Shown: positions 32,695 through 41,510 of the stretch, piece after piece
Layout of the letters: every line of letters starts with the position of its first letter
How positions within the stretch are numbered: the stretch's first letter is position 1
NCBI RefSeq assembly: GCF_007994985.1
Contig: NZ_VOQF01000005.1
Location: 310,001-374,000, forward strand
Direction: 5' to 3'
Source: Metabacillus litoralis
GTDB lineage: Bacteria; Bacillota; Bacilli; Bacillales; Bacillaceae
Length of the DNA stretch: 64,000 nucleotides
The notes under the pieces: model-generated
What the model was told of the DNA's origin: nothing
Databases searched by the model: none
The model's input: the letters and a program-made list of their open reading frames with translations, nothing else
Made by a program: the position numbers and the translations under genes

Positions 32695-33420
32695 TTACAG
32701 ATGAGCTAACAATAAAGAACTTAACAATCCTAAAGATGCAATAAAGCCAACAATAGCGCCGCCTTCCTCAAATGCTTCAGGCATCATTGTTGATGCTACC
32801 ATTGAAATGATTCCGCCTGCAGCAAACGCAGAAATAAAAGAGATGATAGCAACAGATGTTTTTTGTAAAAAAGTATATCCTAACAATGAACTTAGGGAAG
32901 CAAGAAAAACAACAATTAACCACATAATTAAGATGGTTCTTTTACTATAGCCATCTTTTTTTAATCCAACTGTACTTGATAGGCCTTCAGGAAAATTACT
33001 AATAAAAACCGCAACTACCATTAAATAACTAACTGACCCTTTATTAAGCAAGCTAACACCAATGATGATAGATTCCGGAATAGCGTCAATGATTGTACCA
33101 ATAAAAATTGAAAGACCCGAAGAGCTCTCATTACTTTTTTTAGACCTTTTACGATCTTTACCACCTTTATTGGAAATGAATAGTTCAGATATCGTGAAAA
33201 CTAATGCACCTGATAAAAATCCTATTGATGTAGAGATAAGACCACCTTCATCAACTGCCTCAGTTAATAATTCAAAAGAAGCTGCTCCAAGCAACACACC
33301 TGTACCAAATGACATTATAAGTCCCGTTACTTTCTTTGGTAAAGTTGTATACATTCCTAAAAGAGCACCTATTAAGATAGATGAACCAGCAAAAGCTCCC
33401 CAAAGTGCTGCTTGTACCAA
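32695..33420 (-). CDS. ZIP-family metal transporter
   Basis: 241 residues with eight predicted membrane helices and a short basic loop (GGKDRKRSKKS, about 88-98). Helix 4 carries TIIDAIPESIIIG and helix 5 SNFPEGLSS, aligned with the HNxPEG metal site of ZIP proteins, where the usual His is replaced by Asp or Ser. MMPEAFEEGG ends helix 7. The TTG at 33420 is preferred, because AGGAG (33430-33434) lies nine bases upstream; the in-frame ATG at 33429 touches the ribosome site. ZIP members import Zn2+, Mn2+ or Fe2+; the substituted site makes the substrate uncertain. Confidence 0.83.
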   Translation of the reverse strand: MVQAALWGAFAGSSILIGALLGMYTTLPKKVTGLIMSFGTGVLLGAASFELLTEAVDEGGLISTSIGFLSGALVFTISELFISNKGGKDRKRSKKSNESSSGLSIFIGTIIDAIPESIIIGVSLLNKGSVSYLMVVAVFISNFPEGLSSTVGLKKDGYSKRTILIMWLIVVFLASLSSLLGYTFLQKTSVAIISFISAFAAGGIISMVASTMMPEAFEEGGAIVGFIASLGLLSSLLLAHL

Positions 33421-33671
33421 AAAACTCATCTCCTAGAATTTTATTTATAATTAAGCTGTTTGTGGCGGTGCTTCTAGTAAAGAAAACAGGAGAAAGTAAT
33501 GTCTTTAGTTTTGTGGTTTCTTTTTTCTTATCAATGAGATAAACCAAAACTTCCTTCGTCAACTAATATAGGTCCATTAGTAATTCCCCTTCAGAAAACA
33601 CCTTTGATATAGATGCACTAATTTATTTTCCCCTTAAAGAAAAAGAAAAAACAAACAAAAAACAAACAAAA

Positions 33672-33695
33672 AAACCCGACAAGGTAGCCGGGTTT
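33672..33695 (-). terminator. Terminator of the siderophore-binding protein gene
   Basis: On the minus strand AAACCCGGCTACCTTGTCGG folds (AACCCG with CGGGTT), followed by TTTTTTTG. The remaining bases 33430-33671 show no other feature. Confidence 0.85.
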
Positions 33696-33702
33696 ACATT
33701 AA

Positions 33703-34707
33703 TTATTCAGATAGCTTTGTCTCAATATCATCTAAAAGAAGATTAGCTGCGATAACTCCGCCAGCTGTATTCCAAATAGAATCATCTACTTTATAAGCTT
33801 TTCCTTCTTTTACAACCTCTAGATTTTGCCAAAGAGGATCTTTTGTCCATTCTTCTTCAGTTTTAGTTGCTCCTTGATCTTCAGGAGTTGTATATGTGAA
33901 GTAGAACAAGAGATCTCCATCCATTTGTGGGATAACTTCTTTACCAACTTCTCGAGCAAATAAATTTTCTGGATCATCAGAGAATAGCTCTTCTAACGCG
34001 CTTGGACGGCTAAAGCCTAATTTTTCAAGAATGACACCTGAGAAAGAATCTTTATAATAGATTCTAGTTGTACCAGCCATAAAACGTACAACCTGTACAT
34101 CTTGATTCACTTTATCACCAGCAGCTTCTTTTATTTCAGTAATACGATTCTCAAATTCATCAATGACTTTATTTCCTTCTTCTTCAAGGTTTAAAGCTTT
34201 TGCATAAACTTTAAAGTTTTCCTGCCATTCACCTTTTAACGTTTCTGTGAAAACAGTTGGTGCTATTTTATTTAGTTGCTCATATACTTTTTCTTGTCGT
34301 AATTTGTTCCCGATAATAAGATCTGGTTGAAGTTTAGCAATAGCCTCAATATTTACATCACTTTCTGTTCCTACAACTTGAACATCCTTCATATCTTCTT
34401 TAATATGCTCATACCAAGGATCTCCTGCCCAAGATTGAACAGCACCAACAGGAGTAACACCCATTGATAATAGTGCTTCGGTTCCTTCGTTTGTTAAAAT
34501 AACTACTTTTTCAGGAGTTCCAGTAATTTCTGTAGATCCCATTGCATGATCTATTGTGTATGTTTCTTCAGCAGGAGCATCATCTGTCCCTTTAGTTGCT
34601 TCATCTTTACCTTCATCAGCAGTGTTACCACAAGCTGCAAGTATTATCATTGTAATACTCATTAATAATAATGTTAACCATGACTTTTTATTTGTTGTAG
34701 TCATCAT
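33703..34707 (-). CDS. yfiY: Iron-siderophore ABC transporter substrate-binding lipoprotein
   Basis: 334 residues: signal peptide with lipobox IILAACG, an acidic linker (EGKDEATKGTDDAPAEE), then a class III periplasmic-binding fold (PEKVVILTNEGTEALLSMGV near the start, IEAIAKLQPDLIIG mid-protein). It captures ferric hydroxamate or carboxylate siderophores outside the cell and passes them to the FecCD permeases encoded divergently. Closest in wording and context to YfiY of B. subtilis (schizokinen/arthrobactin uptake). Three Fur boxes in the shared upstream region indicate iron repression. Confidence 0.9.
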   Translation of the reverse strand: MMTTTNKKSWLTLLLMSITMIILAACGNTADEGKDEATKGTDDAPAEETYTIDHAMGSTEITGTPEKVVILTNEGTEALLSMGVTPVGAVQSWAGDPWYEHIKEDMKDVQVVGTESDVNIEAIAKLQPDLIIGNKLRQEKVYEQLNKIAPTVFTETLKGEWQENFKVYAKALNLEEEGNKVIDEFENRITEIKEAAGDKVNQDVQVVRFMAGTTRIYYKDSFSGVILEKLGFSRPSALEELFSDDPENLFAREVGKEVIPQMDGDLLFYFTYTTPEDQGATKTEEEWTKDPLWQNLEVVKEGKAYKVDDSIWNTAGGVIAANLLLDDIETKLSE

Positions 34708-34728
34708 GTTCTTACCCCCAAGATAGTA

Positions 34729-34743
34729 TGATAATCGTTTTCA
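34729..34743. promoter_or_regulatory. Fur box 1
   Basis: TGATAATCGTTTTCA, 13 of 15 to the 7-1-7 Fur consensus TGATAATnATTATCA; 22 bases before the yfiY start, on its ribosome-site side. Confidence 0.8.
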
Positions 34744-34756
34744 TTTCCAAGCTAAA

Positions 34757-34771
34757 TGATAATCGTTATCA
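34757..34771. promoter_or_regulatory. Fur box 2
   Basis: TGATAATCGTTATCA, a fully symmetrical 7-1-7 Fur box with only one base pair off consensus; centre of the divergent siderophore promoters. Confidence 0.93.
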
Positions 34772-34792
34772 AACTTGTTGTCAATCATTAAT

Positions 34793-34807
34793 TGAAAATG
34801 ATTTTCA
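34793..34807. promoter_or_regulatory. Fur box 3
   Basis: TGAAAATGATTTTCA, symmetrical 7-1-7 box on the permease side of the divergent region; 36 bases after box 2. Confidence 0.9.
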
Positions 34808-34874
34808 AAGTCACTGTTTTTTGATAGAATGAACGAAGAAAATATGTTGATGCAGATATATGAGGAGAAGCAAT

Positions 34875-35876
34875 ATGTTATTTAATACAACTTTTCGAAA
34901 AATTTTTGGTCTAATTTTAGGAATCATATTACTTTTATTATTAATGTGCGCAAGTCTTATTTATGGTTATGCTGAAACAAACGTAGTTACGGTTGTTAAA
35001 GCGTTTACTAATTTTAATGGATCGAATGAGCATATCATTGTTTATAATGTAAGGTTGCCTCGAGCTTTGATTGCTGCAGTAGTAGGAGCAAGTTTGGCCA
35101 TTGCAGGAGCAATCATGCAAGCTTTAACAAAAAATCCACTCGCATCACCAAGTATATTCGGGATAAATGCAGGTGCAGGATTCTTCGTGGTAGTTGCTGT
35201 ATCAGTTTTTTATGTAAATTCCTATCAAACATATACATGGCTCGCTTTTGCGGGTGCAGCTTTTACAGCCTTTTTGGTCTATTTTGTTGGTTCTTTAGGA
35301 AGAGAAGGATTAACTCCAATGAAGCTAACATTAGCAGGTGCTGCGATGGCGGCTTTATTCTCATCTTTAACACAGGGTTTACTAGTTGTGAATGAGGCAG
35401 CATTAGATCAAGTTTTATTTTGGTTAGCTGGATCTATTCAAGGAAGAAAAATGGAAAGTCTTTATACCGTATTACCTTATATCTTACCAGCAATATTGAT
35501 TAGTCTCTTTTTTGCTCAGAAAATAAATGTCCTGACGATGGGTGAAGATGTTGCCAAAGGATTAGGGCAGCGTACTGGGTTATTAAAAATAACAGGTGCT
35601 TTAATCGTGATCATATTAGGTGGTGGAGCAGTTGCTGTGGCGGGTCCGATCGCCTTTATAGGTATTGTGATTCCTCACTTTTCCAGGTTTTTAGTAGGAA
35701 ATGATTATCGGTGGATTCTTCCTTACTGCATTGTTTTAGGTGGCTCACTTCTTGTGTTTGCCGATATTTTAGCAAGATTGGTTGTTATGCCTGAAGAGGT
35801 ACCAGTTGGTGTTATGACTGCTATCATAGGAACTCCCTTTTTTGTTTACATTGCTAGAAGGGGGTTCGGTAACTAA
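34875..35876 (+). CDS. yfiZ: FecCD-family siderophore permease, subunit 1
   Basis: 333 residues; the ATG at 34875 has AGGAG (34863-34867) seven bases upstream, while an ATG at 34860 overlaps that site and is rejected. About ten membrane helices. The FecCD signatures include RLPRALIAAVVGASLAIAGA, MQALTKNPLASPSIFGINAG and the coupling helix GQRTG with PHFSRFLVGND. It forms the membrane channel with the next gene. Stop and next start overlap (TAATG), so the subunits are translationally coupled. Confidence 0.92.
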   Translation: MLFNTTFRKIFGLILGIILLLLLMCASLIYGYAETNVVTVVKAFTNFNGSNEHIIVYNVRLPRALIAAVVGASLAIAGAIMQALTKNPLASPSIFGINAGAGFFVVVAVSVFYVNSYQTYTWLAFAGAAFTAFLVYFVGSLGREGLTPMKLTLAGAAMAALFSSLTQGLLVVNEAALDQVLFWLAGSIQGRKMESLYTVLPYILPAILISLFFAQKINVLTMGEDVAKGLGQRTGLLKITGALIVIILGGGAVAVAGPIAFIGIVIPHFSRFLVGNDYRWILPYCIVLGGSLLVFADILARLVVMPEEVPVGVMTAIIGTPFFVYIARRGFGN

Positions 35877-36934
35877 TGAAAAAATATTATACGTTAAGAA
35901 TAGGTAAAGACAAGCTTTCCTTTCTGATTGATAAAAAGGCATTTTTCATATCAATGATTTTATTAGCAATCTTAGCGGTGATCTTTATAATTAGTACAGG
36001 AATTGGGGAAGTAATGATAAGTCCATTGAATGTATTTAAAACATTCCTTGGTTATGGAACTGACATGGATAACCTATTTATTTTCTCCTTCCGTCTACCA
36101 AGAATCATTATTGCATTATTAGTAGGAGTTAGCATAGCAGTAGCAGGAGCCATCTTACAGGGCTTGATTCGAAATCCATTAGCATCTCCTGATATTATTG
36201 GAATAACTGGAGGAGCATCTGTTGCAGTCGTTTTGTTTCTATTGCTTTTTAGCGATAAAAATAATTCGTTAATCATAAGTATAAAGTGGATGCCTGTTGC
36301 AGCATTTATAGGAGCAACGGTTATTGGGCTACTAGTTTATTTCCTTTCCTGGAAAAATAATGGTTCCTCATCAATAAGGCTTGTTCTAATTGGTATCGGA
36401 CTAGCAATGCTTACACAATCATTAACAACCTTATTTATGGTTAAAGGACCAATCTACCAAGCAGCACAGGCTAATGTATGGATTACAGGTACAGTGTACG
36501 GTGCAACATGGGAACAAGTTCGAATTTTACTTCCTGTTGTCGTGATCTTGTTTAGTATTAGTATAATTTCTGTTCGAAATGTTAATATTCAAGAACTTGG
36601 AGATGAACTTGCAACAGGAGTTGGAAGTACCGTACAAAAAAATCAATTTCTACTTTTACTATTAAGTACAGCTTTAACAGGTAGTGCTGTAGCATTTGCT
36701 GGTGTAATTGGATTTGTAGGCTTGATGGCACCACATATAGGAAGAAGATTAGTGGGGTCGTCATTTGGAGCATTGTTACCAGTATCTGCATTAATAGGAG
36801 CAATATTAGTTATGTTTGCAGATTTGCTAGGAAGAACATTGTTTTCTCCTTTAGAAGTTCCTGCAGGTGTTTTTACTGCTGCGATAGGTGCACCATACTT
36901 TATTTATCTTCTATATAAAACAAGGAATTCTTGA
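35876..36934 (+). CDS. yfhA: FecCD-family siderophore permease, subunit 2
   Basis: 352 residues, start overlapping the preceding stop by one base, with AGAAGGGGG upstream. FecCD family: RLPRIIIALLVGVSIAVAGA, LIRNPLASPDIIGITGG, and the ATPase-contact region ATGVGSTVQKN and APHIGRRLVGSSFG. An N-terminal extension of about 25 hydrophilic residues precedes helix 1. With subunit 1 it makes the heterodimeric translocator served by YfiY and YusV. Confidence 0.92.
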   Translation: MKKYYTLRIGKDKLSFLIDKKAFFISMILLAILAVIFIISTGIGEVMISPLNVFKTFLGYGTDMDNLFIFSFRLPRIIIALLVGVSIAVAGAILQGLIRNPLASPDIIGITGGASVAVVLFLLLFSDKNNSLIISIKWMPVAAFIGATVIGLLVYFLSWKNNGSSSIRLVLIGIGLAMLTQSLTTLFMVKGPIYQAAQANVWITGTVYGATWEQVRILLPVVVILFSISIISVRNVNIQELGDELATGVGSTVQKNQFLLLLLSTALTGSAVAFAGVIGFVGLMAPHIGRRLVGSSFGALLPVSALIGAILVMFADLLGRTLFSPLEVPAGVFTAAIGAPYFIYLLYKTRNS

Positions 36935-36970
36935 TATAAGTTAGCTAAATTAATAAAGGAGCGATTCAGA

Positions 36971-37786
36971 ATGGAAGCAATTGAAACAAATGCGCTCACT
37001 CTTTCTTATGGAGAAACAATTATTATTAATGAATTAGACGTGAAAATCCCTAAAGGTGAAATTACTGTTTTTATTGGAAGTAATGGCTGTGGAAAATCTA
37101 CTTTATTACGCTCATTAGCAAGACTATTGAAGCCAAAAGTAGGAAATATTTTATTAGAAGGTCAGTCAATCGCAAAGTTACCTACTAAGGAAGTAGCCAA
37201 ACAGCTTGCGATTTTACCACAGGGTCCAGTTGCACCTGAGGGATTAACAGTTCTTCAACTTGTGAAGCAAGGAAGATATCCTTATCAAAATTGGCTTAAA
37301 CAATGGTCTCAGGAAGATGAAGAAGCTGTTCAACATGCTTTAGAGGCAACTAGTATGGCAGATTTAGCTGAGCGCCCTGTTGATTCACTTTCAGGTGGCC
37401 AAAGACAACGGGCTTGGATTGCGATGACTTTAGCGCAGGAAACAGATATCATTTTACTAGATGAACCAACAACTTATTTAGATATGACACATCAAATTGA
37501 AATTTTAGATTTACTTTTTGAATTAAATGAACGGGAAAATCGAACAATTGTCATGGTTTTGCATGATCTTAATCTAGCTTGTCGTTATGCACATAACTTG
37601 ATTGCGTTAAAAGATCAAAAAATATTTGCACAAGGCAGACCAGAAGAAGTGATTAGTTGTAGCTTAGTTCAAAATGTGTTTCAAATGAGCTGTGAGGTAA
37701 CTGTTGATCCGTTGTTTGGTACTCCACTTTGTATACCACATGGACGTGGCAGATGTATTGTAAAAGAGGCAGTGACTCATGGCTAG
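36971..37786 (+). CDS. yusV: Siderophore ABC transporter ATP-binding protein YusV
   Basis: 271 residues with Walker [11 protein letters not shown]-loop, signature LSGGQRQR, Walker [13 protein letters not shown] and the H-loop (MVLHDLN). FepC-type. In B. subtilis YusV is encoded apart from yfiZ-yfhA and serves several siderophore systems; here it follows the permease genes directly, forming one iron-regulated operon. GGAGCG precedes the ATG. The last eight bases overlap the FhuF-like gene. Confidence 0.93.
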   Translation: MEAIETNALTLSYGETIIINELDVKIPKGEITVFIGSNGCGKSTLLRSLARLLKPKVGNILLEGQSIAKLPTKEVAKQLAILPQGPVAPEGLTVLQLVKQGRYPYQNWLKQWSQEDEEAVQHALEATSMADLAERPVDSLSGGQRQRAWIAMTLAQETDIILLDEPTTYLDMTHQIEILDLLFELNERENRTIVMVLHDLNLACRYAHNLIALKDQKIFAQGRPEEVISCSLVQNVFQMSCEVTVDPLFGTPLCIPHGRGRCIVKEAVTHG

Positions 37787-38537
37787 GTTAACAACCGATG
37801 AGATGGAAATTTTAAAAAAATATCGATTAAGCTGTGAGAAAGCTACAACACAATCTAGTATAACAGGGCAAGCATTAGTAAAACCTGAGCAGCTCCAGAA
37901 ACTTTTAGAAAGCAAAGAAATTCAATTAAAGTTAAACACATCGAATCATAAAGTAATTGGCTCAATGATTATGAAAAGATATGCCTTTTTAGCAGCTCTC
38001 GTACTATATGCAATGAGTGTATATAATAAAGGCATAAATAGTTCACTAGCAAATTTATCGTTACAGACAGATGAAAATGACCCAATATGGCTTCCAAGCT
38101 TTTATTTTGAAGACCTGGAAGTAACCACTCCAGAAAAAAGCAGAAATGAGTGGAGAGCCACTGTGGTTGAATCACTTTTCAAATCAAACATAACAAAAAT
38201 CGTTTCAGCTATTTCTAGGGAAGCAAAAATCTCTAAAATGATTTTATGGGAAAATACCGCCATTTACTTATTCTGGATGTATGAATCGATTTTAGAAGAA
38301 GGCAAATATGAGGAAGAAACATTAGCTAGAATAAAAGAAGACTTTCAATTTATCGTAACAAAGGCACCATCTGATTTGTTTGGACGTAAAGGTACAAATC
38401 CATTATCAAAATTTTATCACCCAAAAAAGGATGATATTCGAAAGCGCTCCACTTGTTGTTTATTTTACTTAACTTCAAAGAACAGCGACCGGTGTAAAAC
38501 GTGTCCTATTGAATGTAAGCAACCAGAAAATAACTAG
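37779..38537 (+). CDS. FhuF-like siderophore-iron reductase
   Basis: 252 residues. Most of the protein resembles the IucA/IucC-associated FhuF fold. The C-terminus holds the cluster-binding motif [20 protein letters not shown], i.e. C-C-x10-C-x2-C, the unusual [2Fe-2S] ligand pattern of FhuF. Such proteins reduce Fe(III) in imported siderophores so that iron is released in the cytoplasm. The start overlaps yusV, and the gene follows the uptake genes under the same Fur boxes. B. subtilis has no such gene in the yusV position, so this is an accessory to the locus. Confidence 0.85.
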   Translation: MARLTTDEMEILKKYRLSCEKATTQSSITGQALVKPEQLQKLLESKEIQLKLNTSNHKVIGSMIMKRYAFLAALVLYAMSVYNKGINSSLANLSLQTDENDPIWLPSFYFEDLEVTTPEKSRNEWRATVVESLFKSNITKIVSAISREAKISKMILWENTAIYLFWMYESILEEGKYEEETLARIKEDFQFIVTKAPSDLFGRKGTNPLSKFYHPKKDDIRKRSTCCLFYLTSKNSDRCKTCPIECKQPENN

Positions 38538-38546
38538 GGAGGTACA

Positions 38547-38807
38547 GTGAAATTGGATACTAAATTAGTACAACAGTTTGATGGGCTGCTTGAGAAATAT
38601 ACAGAGCTTCTTTTAGGAGAAGCAACAGATGAATTAAAGGAAAAGGTGAAAATGTGGGCCCTTTATACACATATCTCTAAATCTATGCCACCATTAGCAA
38701 AGCACTGGAATGCTACATATCCAGATGCAAAAGATCATTTGAAAGATATAATAAATGAAATAAAGCACTTAAATCAAGAGCATCGTGAAGTCAAGAATAA
38801 AGAGTAA
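38547..38807 (+). CDS. yusU: YusU-like DUF2573 protein
   Basis: 86 residues, alpha-helical and charged, no cysteines or membrane helix. The motif YTHISKSMPPLAKHWNATYP is characteristic of the YusU/DUF2573 family found beside yusV in Bacillus. AGGGAGG lies 4 bases before the GTG at 38547 and 10 before an in-frame TTG at 38553, so either could be the start. It ends the Fur-controlled siderophore operon, nine bases after the reductase gene. Function not established. Confidence 0.8.
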   Translation: MKLDTKLVQQFDGLLEKYTELLLGEATDELKEKVKMWALYTHISKSMPPLAKHWNATYPDAKDHLKDIINEIKHLNQEHREVKNKE

Positions 38808-38843
38808 AGCTCATAAATAGACCTGAGCTTTACTCTTTTATTT
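38801..38843. terminator. Terminator after yusU
   Basis: Thirteen-base perfect stem AGAGTAAAGCTCA (38801-38813) with TGAGCTTTACTCT (38824-38836), then TTTATTTTT. Also lies downstream of the convergent coat genes. Confidence 0.9.
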
Positions 38844-38879
38844 TTACGTAATGATGAAATTGATGCACTTATTAAATCT

Positions 38880-39227
38880 TTATTGTTGCATATTTCCATA
38901 TGGAGATTGCTGTTGGATCTCATTAGAGTGCTTCTGATATGCTTGTTGAAGCTTTTGATTATCTGCTGCTTCAAGAGAATACCAACCGTTTTTAAACATT
39001 AAATTGTATAAATCCCTTTGACTTTGCTGTGTTTCGTTAAAGATCGTTAAAATATCTTGATAAAGAGCCTGATGACTCGCCTCATTTAACGCAGTTGAAT
39101 AAGAAGCTGTCATATATTTTTCAGTTGATAAAAAATCATTCACAAAATCTCGATCATTCATTATTGGTCCCTGCTGTACTTGAGTTTCTGCATTACTAAT
39201 TTTTTGTTGGTTTTGATCGTTATTCAT
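38880..39227 (-). CDS. CotF-type spore coat protein
   Basis: 115 residues; ATG at 39227 with AGGAG about ten bases upstream. Coat F domain: MNDRDFVNDFLSTEKYMTAS followed by two long helices (NEASHQALYQDILTIFNETQ) and a WYSLEA strand, with Gln-rich ends. These four-helix proteins (CotF and relatives such as YusN) are made in the mother cell and laid down in the spore coat. It is the second gene of a two-gene operon, 13 bases after the Gln-rich gene. Confidence 0.85.
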   Translation of the reverse strand: MNNDQNQQKISNAETQVQQGPIMNDRDFVNDFLSTEKYMTASYSTALNEASHQALYQDILTIFNETQQSQRDLYNLMFKNGWYSLEAADNQKLQQAYQKHSNEIQQQSPYGNMQQ

Positions 39228-39240
39228 ATTAGTCACACTC

Positions 39241-39513
39241 CTATTGAAGTTGAGATCCTACTGATGATGGCTGTTGTTGTTGCGTTTGAAGGTGAGTTAG
39301 AATTTTTTGATAATGATTGTGATGCATTTGCCCTACTTGTTCGAGTTGATTTTTTAACTCTTGATTCTGAACTTGTCCAGCAAAAAAATGTGCCTTTTTC
39401 ATCGCCAAAAGATTCCATGATAACATGTCTGTTAAATAAAGCTGATCCTTTGATGTAATCACATTTGGTGGTTGTTGCATCATTGATTGCTGCTGCATAT
39501 TTTGTTGTTGCAT
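39241..39513 (-). CDS. Gln-rich small spore-coat-like protein (YusN type)
   Basis: 90 residues, AAGGAGG nine bases before the ATG. Gln/Met-rich ends (MQQQNMQQQSMMQQPP and LQTQQQQPSS) flank a helical core TDMLSWNLLAMKKAHFFAGQ and GQMHHNHYQKIL, which looks like one half of a CotF helical pair. It heads an operon with the CotF-type gene. By position next to fadM it corresponds to yusN of B. subtilis. Probably sporulation-specific (inference). Confidence 0.8.
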   Translation of the reverse strand: MQQQNMQQQSMMQQPPNVITSKDQLYLTDMLSWNLLAMKKAHFFAGQVQNQELKNQLEQVGQMHHNHYQKILTHLQTQQQQPSSVGSQLQ

Positions 39514-39828
39514 ATATAATGTCCTCCTTATTTTGGTATCTGAGTTATCAGAATCCAGTTCAGTTTATCGTGCCACTTTGATACCTGCTTTATGCGAAAA
39601 TTGTTCTTAACGGACTGAGGCTTAGCAACATATAGTAATCATATGAAGAATAAAGATGTAATAAAGAAGAAAGAAACAATGAAGGCGGTTACTTTTTGTC
39701 GAAATGAGAGGGTAAGGATATTACTTCACATTCAACTAAGGAAATCAACCAGTAATTATTATTAACCTTCATTCCCTCCATATTTAAATTAGCCAAAGGA
39801 ATAGAAACGGTTTGGGAGGGTTTTTCAT
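39514..39828. other. Divergent intergenic region between coat genes and fadM
   Basis: 315 bases containing both promoters. I could not fix a sporulation sigma-factor promoter. A 40-codon frame from 39643 lacks a ribosome site and is not called. Confidence 0.5.
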
Positions 39829-40746
39829 ATGGAAAAATTACTACGAAACTCTTTTATGTTTTTATCCAGAAATAAAACATTAACAAAATTAGCAAAAAAA
39901 TATGGCTTTCAGTTTGGTGCTGCAAGATTTGTTGCAGGAGATACGATAGGGCGGGCAACAAAAGTGATAAAAGAACTAAACAACCAAGGTCTTGTCGTTA
40001 CGCTTGATCATTTAGGTGAATTTATTGATGATAAACAGGAAGCAGAGAAGAAGGCAGATCATTGTATTAAAACAATTCAAGCAATAGGAAAAGAAAATTT
40101 ACATTCACAGATCTCGATAAAGCTAACATCAATGGGTTTAGATATTTCTGAAGATATTGTTATTGAGAATATGAAAAGAATTCTAAAAGAAGCACAAAAG
40201 TATAATATTTTTGTCACAATAGATATGGAAGATCATTCTAGATGTGAAAAAACTCTTACTATTTTTAAGCAGCTAAAAAAAGAATACGATAATATTGGCA
40301 CAGTTGTTCAAGCTTATTTATATCGAACAGTTTATGATATGGATGAGTTAAATAAATATCAAGCAAATTTAAGACTTGTAAAGGGTGCATATAAAGAATC
40401 AGCCAAAGTGGCATTTCCAGAAAAAGCAGCTGTTGATGAAAATTTTAAACATATCATAAAGATGCATTTATTAAATGGAAATTTTACTGCTGTTGCAACA
40501 CATGATGATGAGATTATCAACTATACGAAAAGCTTGGTTAAAGAATACAACATTCCTAAGAATCAATATGAATTTCAAATGCTTTATGGAATTAGATCCG
40601 AAAAGCAGCTTGAACTTGTAATAGAAGGCTACCAGGTTCGAGTTTATGTACCTTATGGTGATGATTGGTATGGCTATTTTATGAGAAGAATGGCAGAAAG
40701 GCCAGCTAATGTAGCATTTGTTGTAAAGGGGATTTTCCGGAAGTAG
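39829..40746 (+). CDS. fadM: Proline dehydrogenase (YusM/FadM)
   Basis: 305 residues, GGGAGGG before the ATG. A FAD-containing TIM barrel that oxidises proline to pyrroline-5-carboxylate: SIKLTSMGLD (FAD/proline strand), TIDMEDHSRCEKTL, VVQAYLYRT, LRLVKGAYKE and the C-terminal substrate helix with VRVYVPYGDDWYGYFMRRMAERP (paired arginines that hold the proline carboxylate). Length matches the monofunctional Bacillus enzymes. Its position beside fadN follows B. subtilis, where the gene is annotated fadM/yusM. Followed by a family B element. Confidence 0.93.
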   Translation: MEKLLRNSFMFLSRNKTLTKLAKKYGFQFGAARFVAGDTIGRATKVIKELNNQGLVVTLDHLGEFIDDKQEAEKKADHCIKTIQAIGKENLHSQISIKLTSMGLDISEDIVIENMKRILKEAQKYNIFVTIDMEDHSRCEKTLTIFKQLKKEYDNIGTVVQAYLYRTVYDMDELNKYQANLRLVKGAYKESAKVAFPEKAAVDENFKHIIKMHLLNGNFTAVATHDDEIINYTKSLVKEYNIPKNQYEFQMLYGIRSEKQLELVIEGYQVRVYVPYGDDWYGYFMRRMAERPANVAFVVKGIFRK

Positions 40747-40801
40747 ATGGAAAGCTGAAGCAAATGATTTTTGCATGGAGATAATATTTTATCTAAAAAG
40801 A

Positions 40802-41138
40802 GGCTGGAAATAATTAAAGATGACATATAAAAAGACGAATCAATCTAAATTCAGTTAAGTTGAAAGTAACAAGTTCGTTCCATTGCGCTACAGACACTCG
40901 CTTTCCACGGGGAGGAAGCTGAGCCTCCTCAGCTTCGCTTGCGGGGTCTCACCCTTTCCTCTAGTCCCGTAGGTGCCCTAGTGTCTTCCGCTCCATTCCA
41001 CTAGTTCTTAAAAACAGTATTCAAAATAAAAAAACTATTAAAGACTGCAAATAATACCCCGAAATATTAGGCGAATAATTAATTAAATATCTCCTAATAT
41101 TTCGGGGTTATCATTAGCTTAAATACTTATGTCCCAGC
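40802..41138. repeat. Dispersed palindromic element family B, copy 3
   Basis: Starts GGCTGGAAATAATTAAAGA and ends ACTTATGTCCCAGC. Carries AACAAGTTCGTTCCATTGCG, a changed core GCCTCCTCAGCTTCGCTTGC, CCGCTCCATTCCACTAGTTC, and the CCCCGAAATATTAGG...CCTAATATTTCGGGG hairpin (about 41057-41107). Same orientation as B1. Lies between the convergent genes fadM and yuzL. Confidence 0.85.
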
Positions 41139-41166
41139 ATCTTTAAAATTTCATGTTATCAATAAT

Positions 41167-41322
41167 TTATAAATTGTCATTACCCATATTATGCTGCTTA
41201 TATTGCTGATTTTGACTTGTGCGTTTGCCACCACCAGCTTTTTCAACAGTTGGGCCAGCATTTCCTTTAACACTTGCCGCACTTACACCAGCTTTTGATG
41301 GGGATTTTTTTAATCGTGCCAT
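41167..41322 (-). CDS. yuzL: YuzL-family small protein
   Basis: 51 residues, with GGAGGTGA eight bases before the ATG. It begins MARLKKSPSKAGVSAASVKG and continues NAGPTVEKAGGGKRTS, the hallmark of the YuzL family of small basic Gly/Ser-rich proteins in Bacillus, in style like small acid-soluble and spore-core proteins. Function unestablished; probably made during sporulation. Divergent from fadN. In B. subtilis yuzL also sits in the yus cluster. Confidence 0.88.
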   Translation of the reverse strand: MARLKKSPSKAGVSAASVKGNAGPTVEKAGGGKRTSQNQQYKQHNMGNDNL

Positions 41323-41396
41323 TTCAAATCACCTCCTAGAAATATAGCTTTTCCAAAGGTGATTGTGATTATTTAGTAAAAAATATAATAAAGTTA

Positions 41397-41425
41397 TTGA
41401 GAAAATCTTCAATATATCTTATATT
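41397..41425 (+). promoter_or_regulatory. fadN-fadA-fadE promoter
   Basis: TTGAGA (41397-41402), 17-bp spacer, TATATT (41420-41425); start expected near 41432, upstream of the FadR site. Confidence 0.75.
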
Positions 41426-41474
41426 AGTAATAGAGGAACTCATTCGTAAGTGTTCATTTTTTTTGGGAGAAAAA

Positions 41475-41492
41475 TGAATGAGTATTCATTCA
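41475..41492. promoter_or_regulatory. FadR operator
   Basis: TGAATGAGTATTCATTCA equals the B. subtilis FadR consensus TGAATGAMTANTCATTCA at every defined position. It lies about 45 bases after the predicted transcript start and 19 bases before the fadN start codon; long-chain acyl-CoA would release FadR and allow transcription. Confidence 0.95.
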
Positions 41493-41510
41493 AATTGAGG
41501 GGGAAGAAGT

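Noticed and set aside
39643-39765. 40-codon frame between the coat genes and fadM
   Set aside because: No ribosome binding site and lysine-rich low-complexity start; no support.
41437-41458. Second FadR site near the fadN transcription start
   Set aside because: CTCATTCGTAAGTGTTCATT has FadR-like halves, but their order and spacing do not match the consensus.
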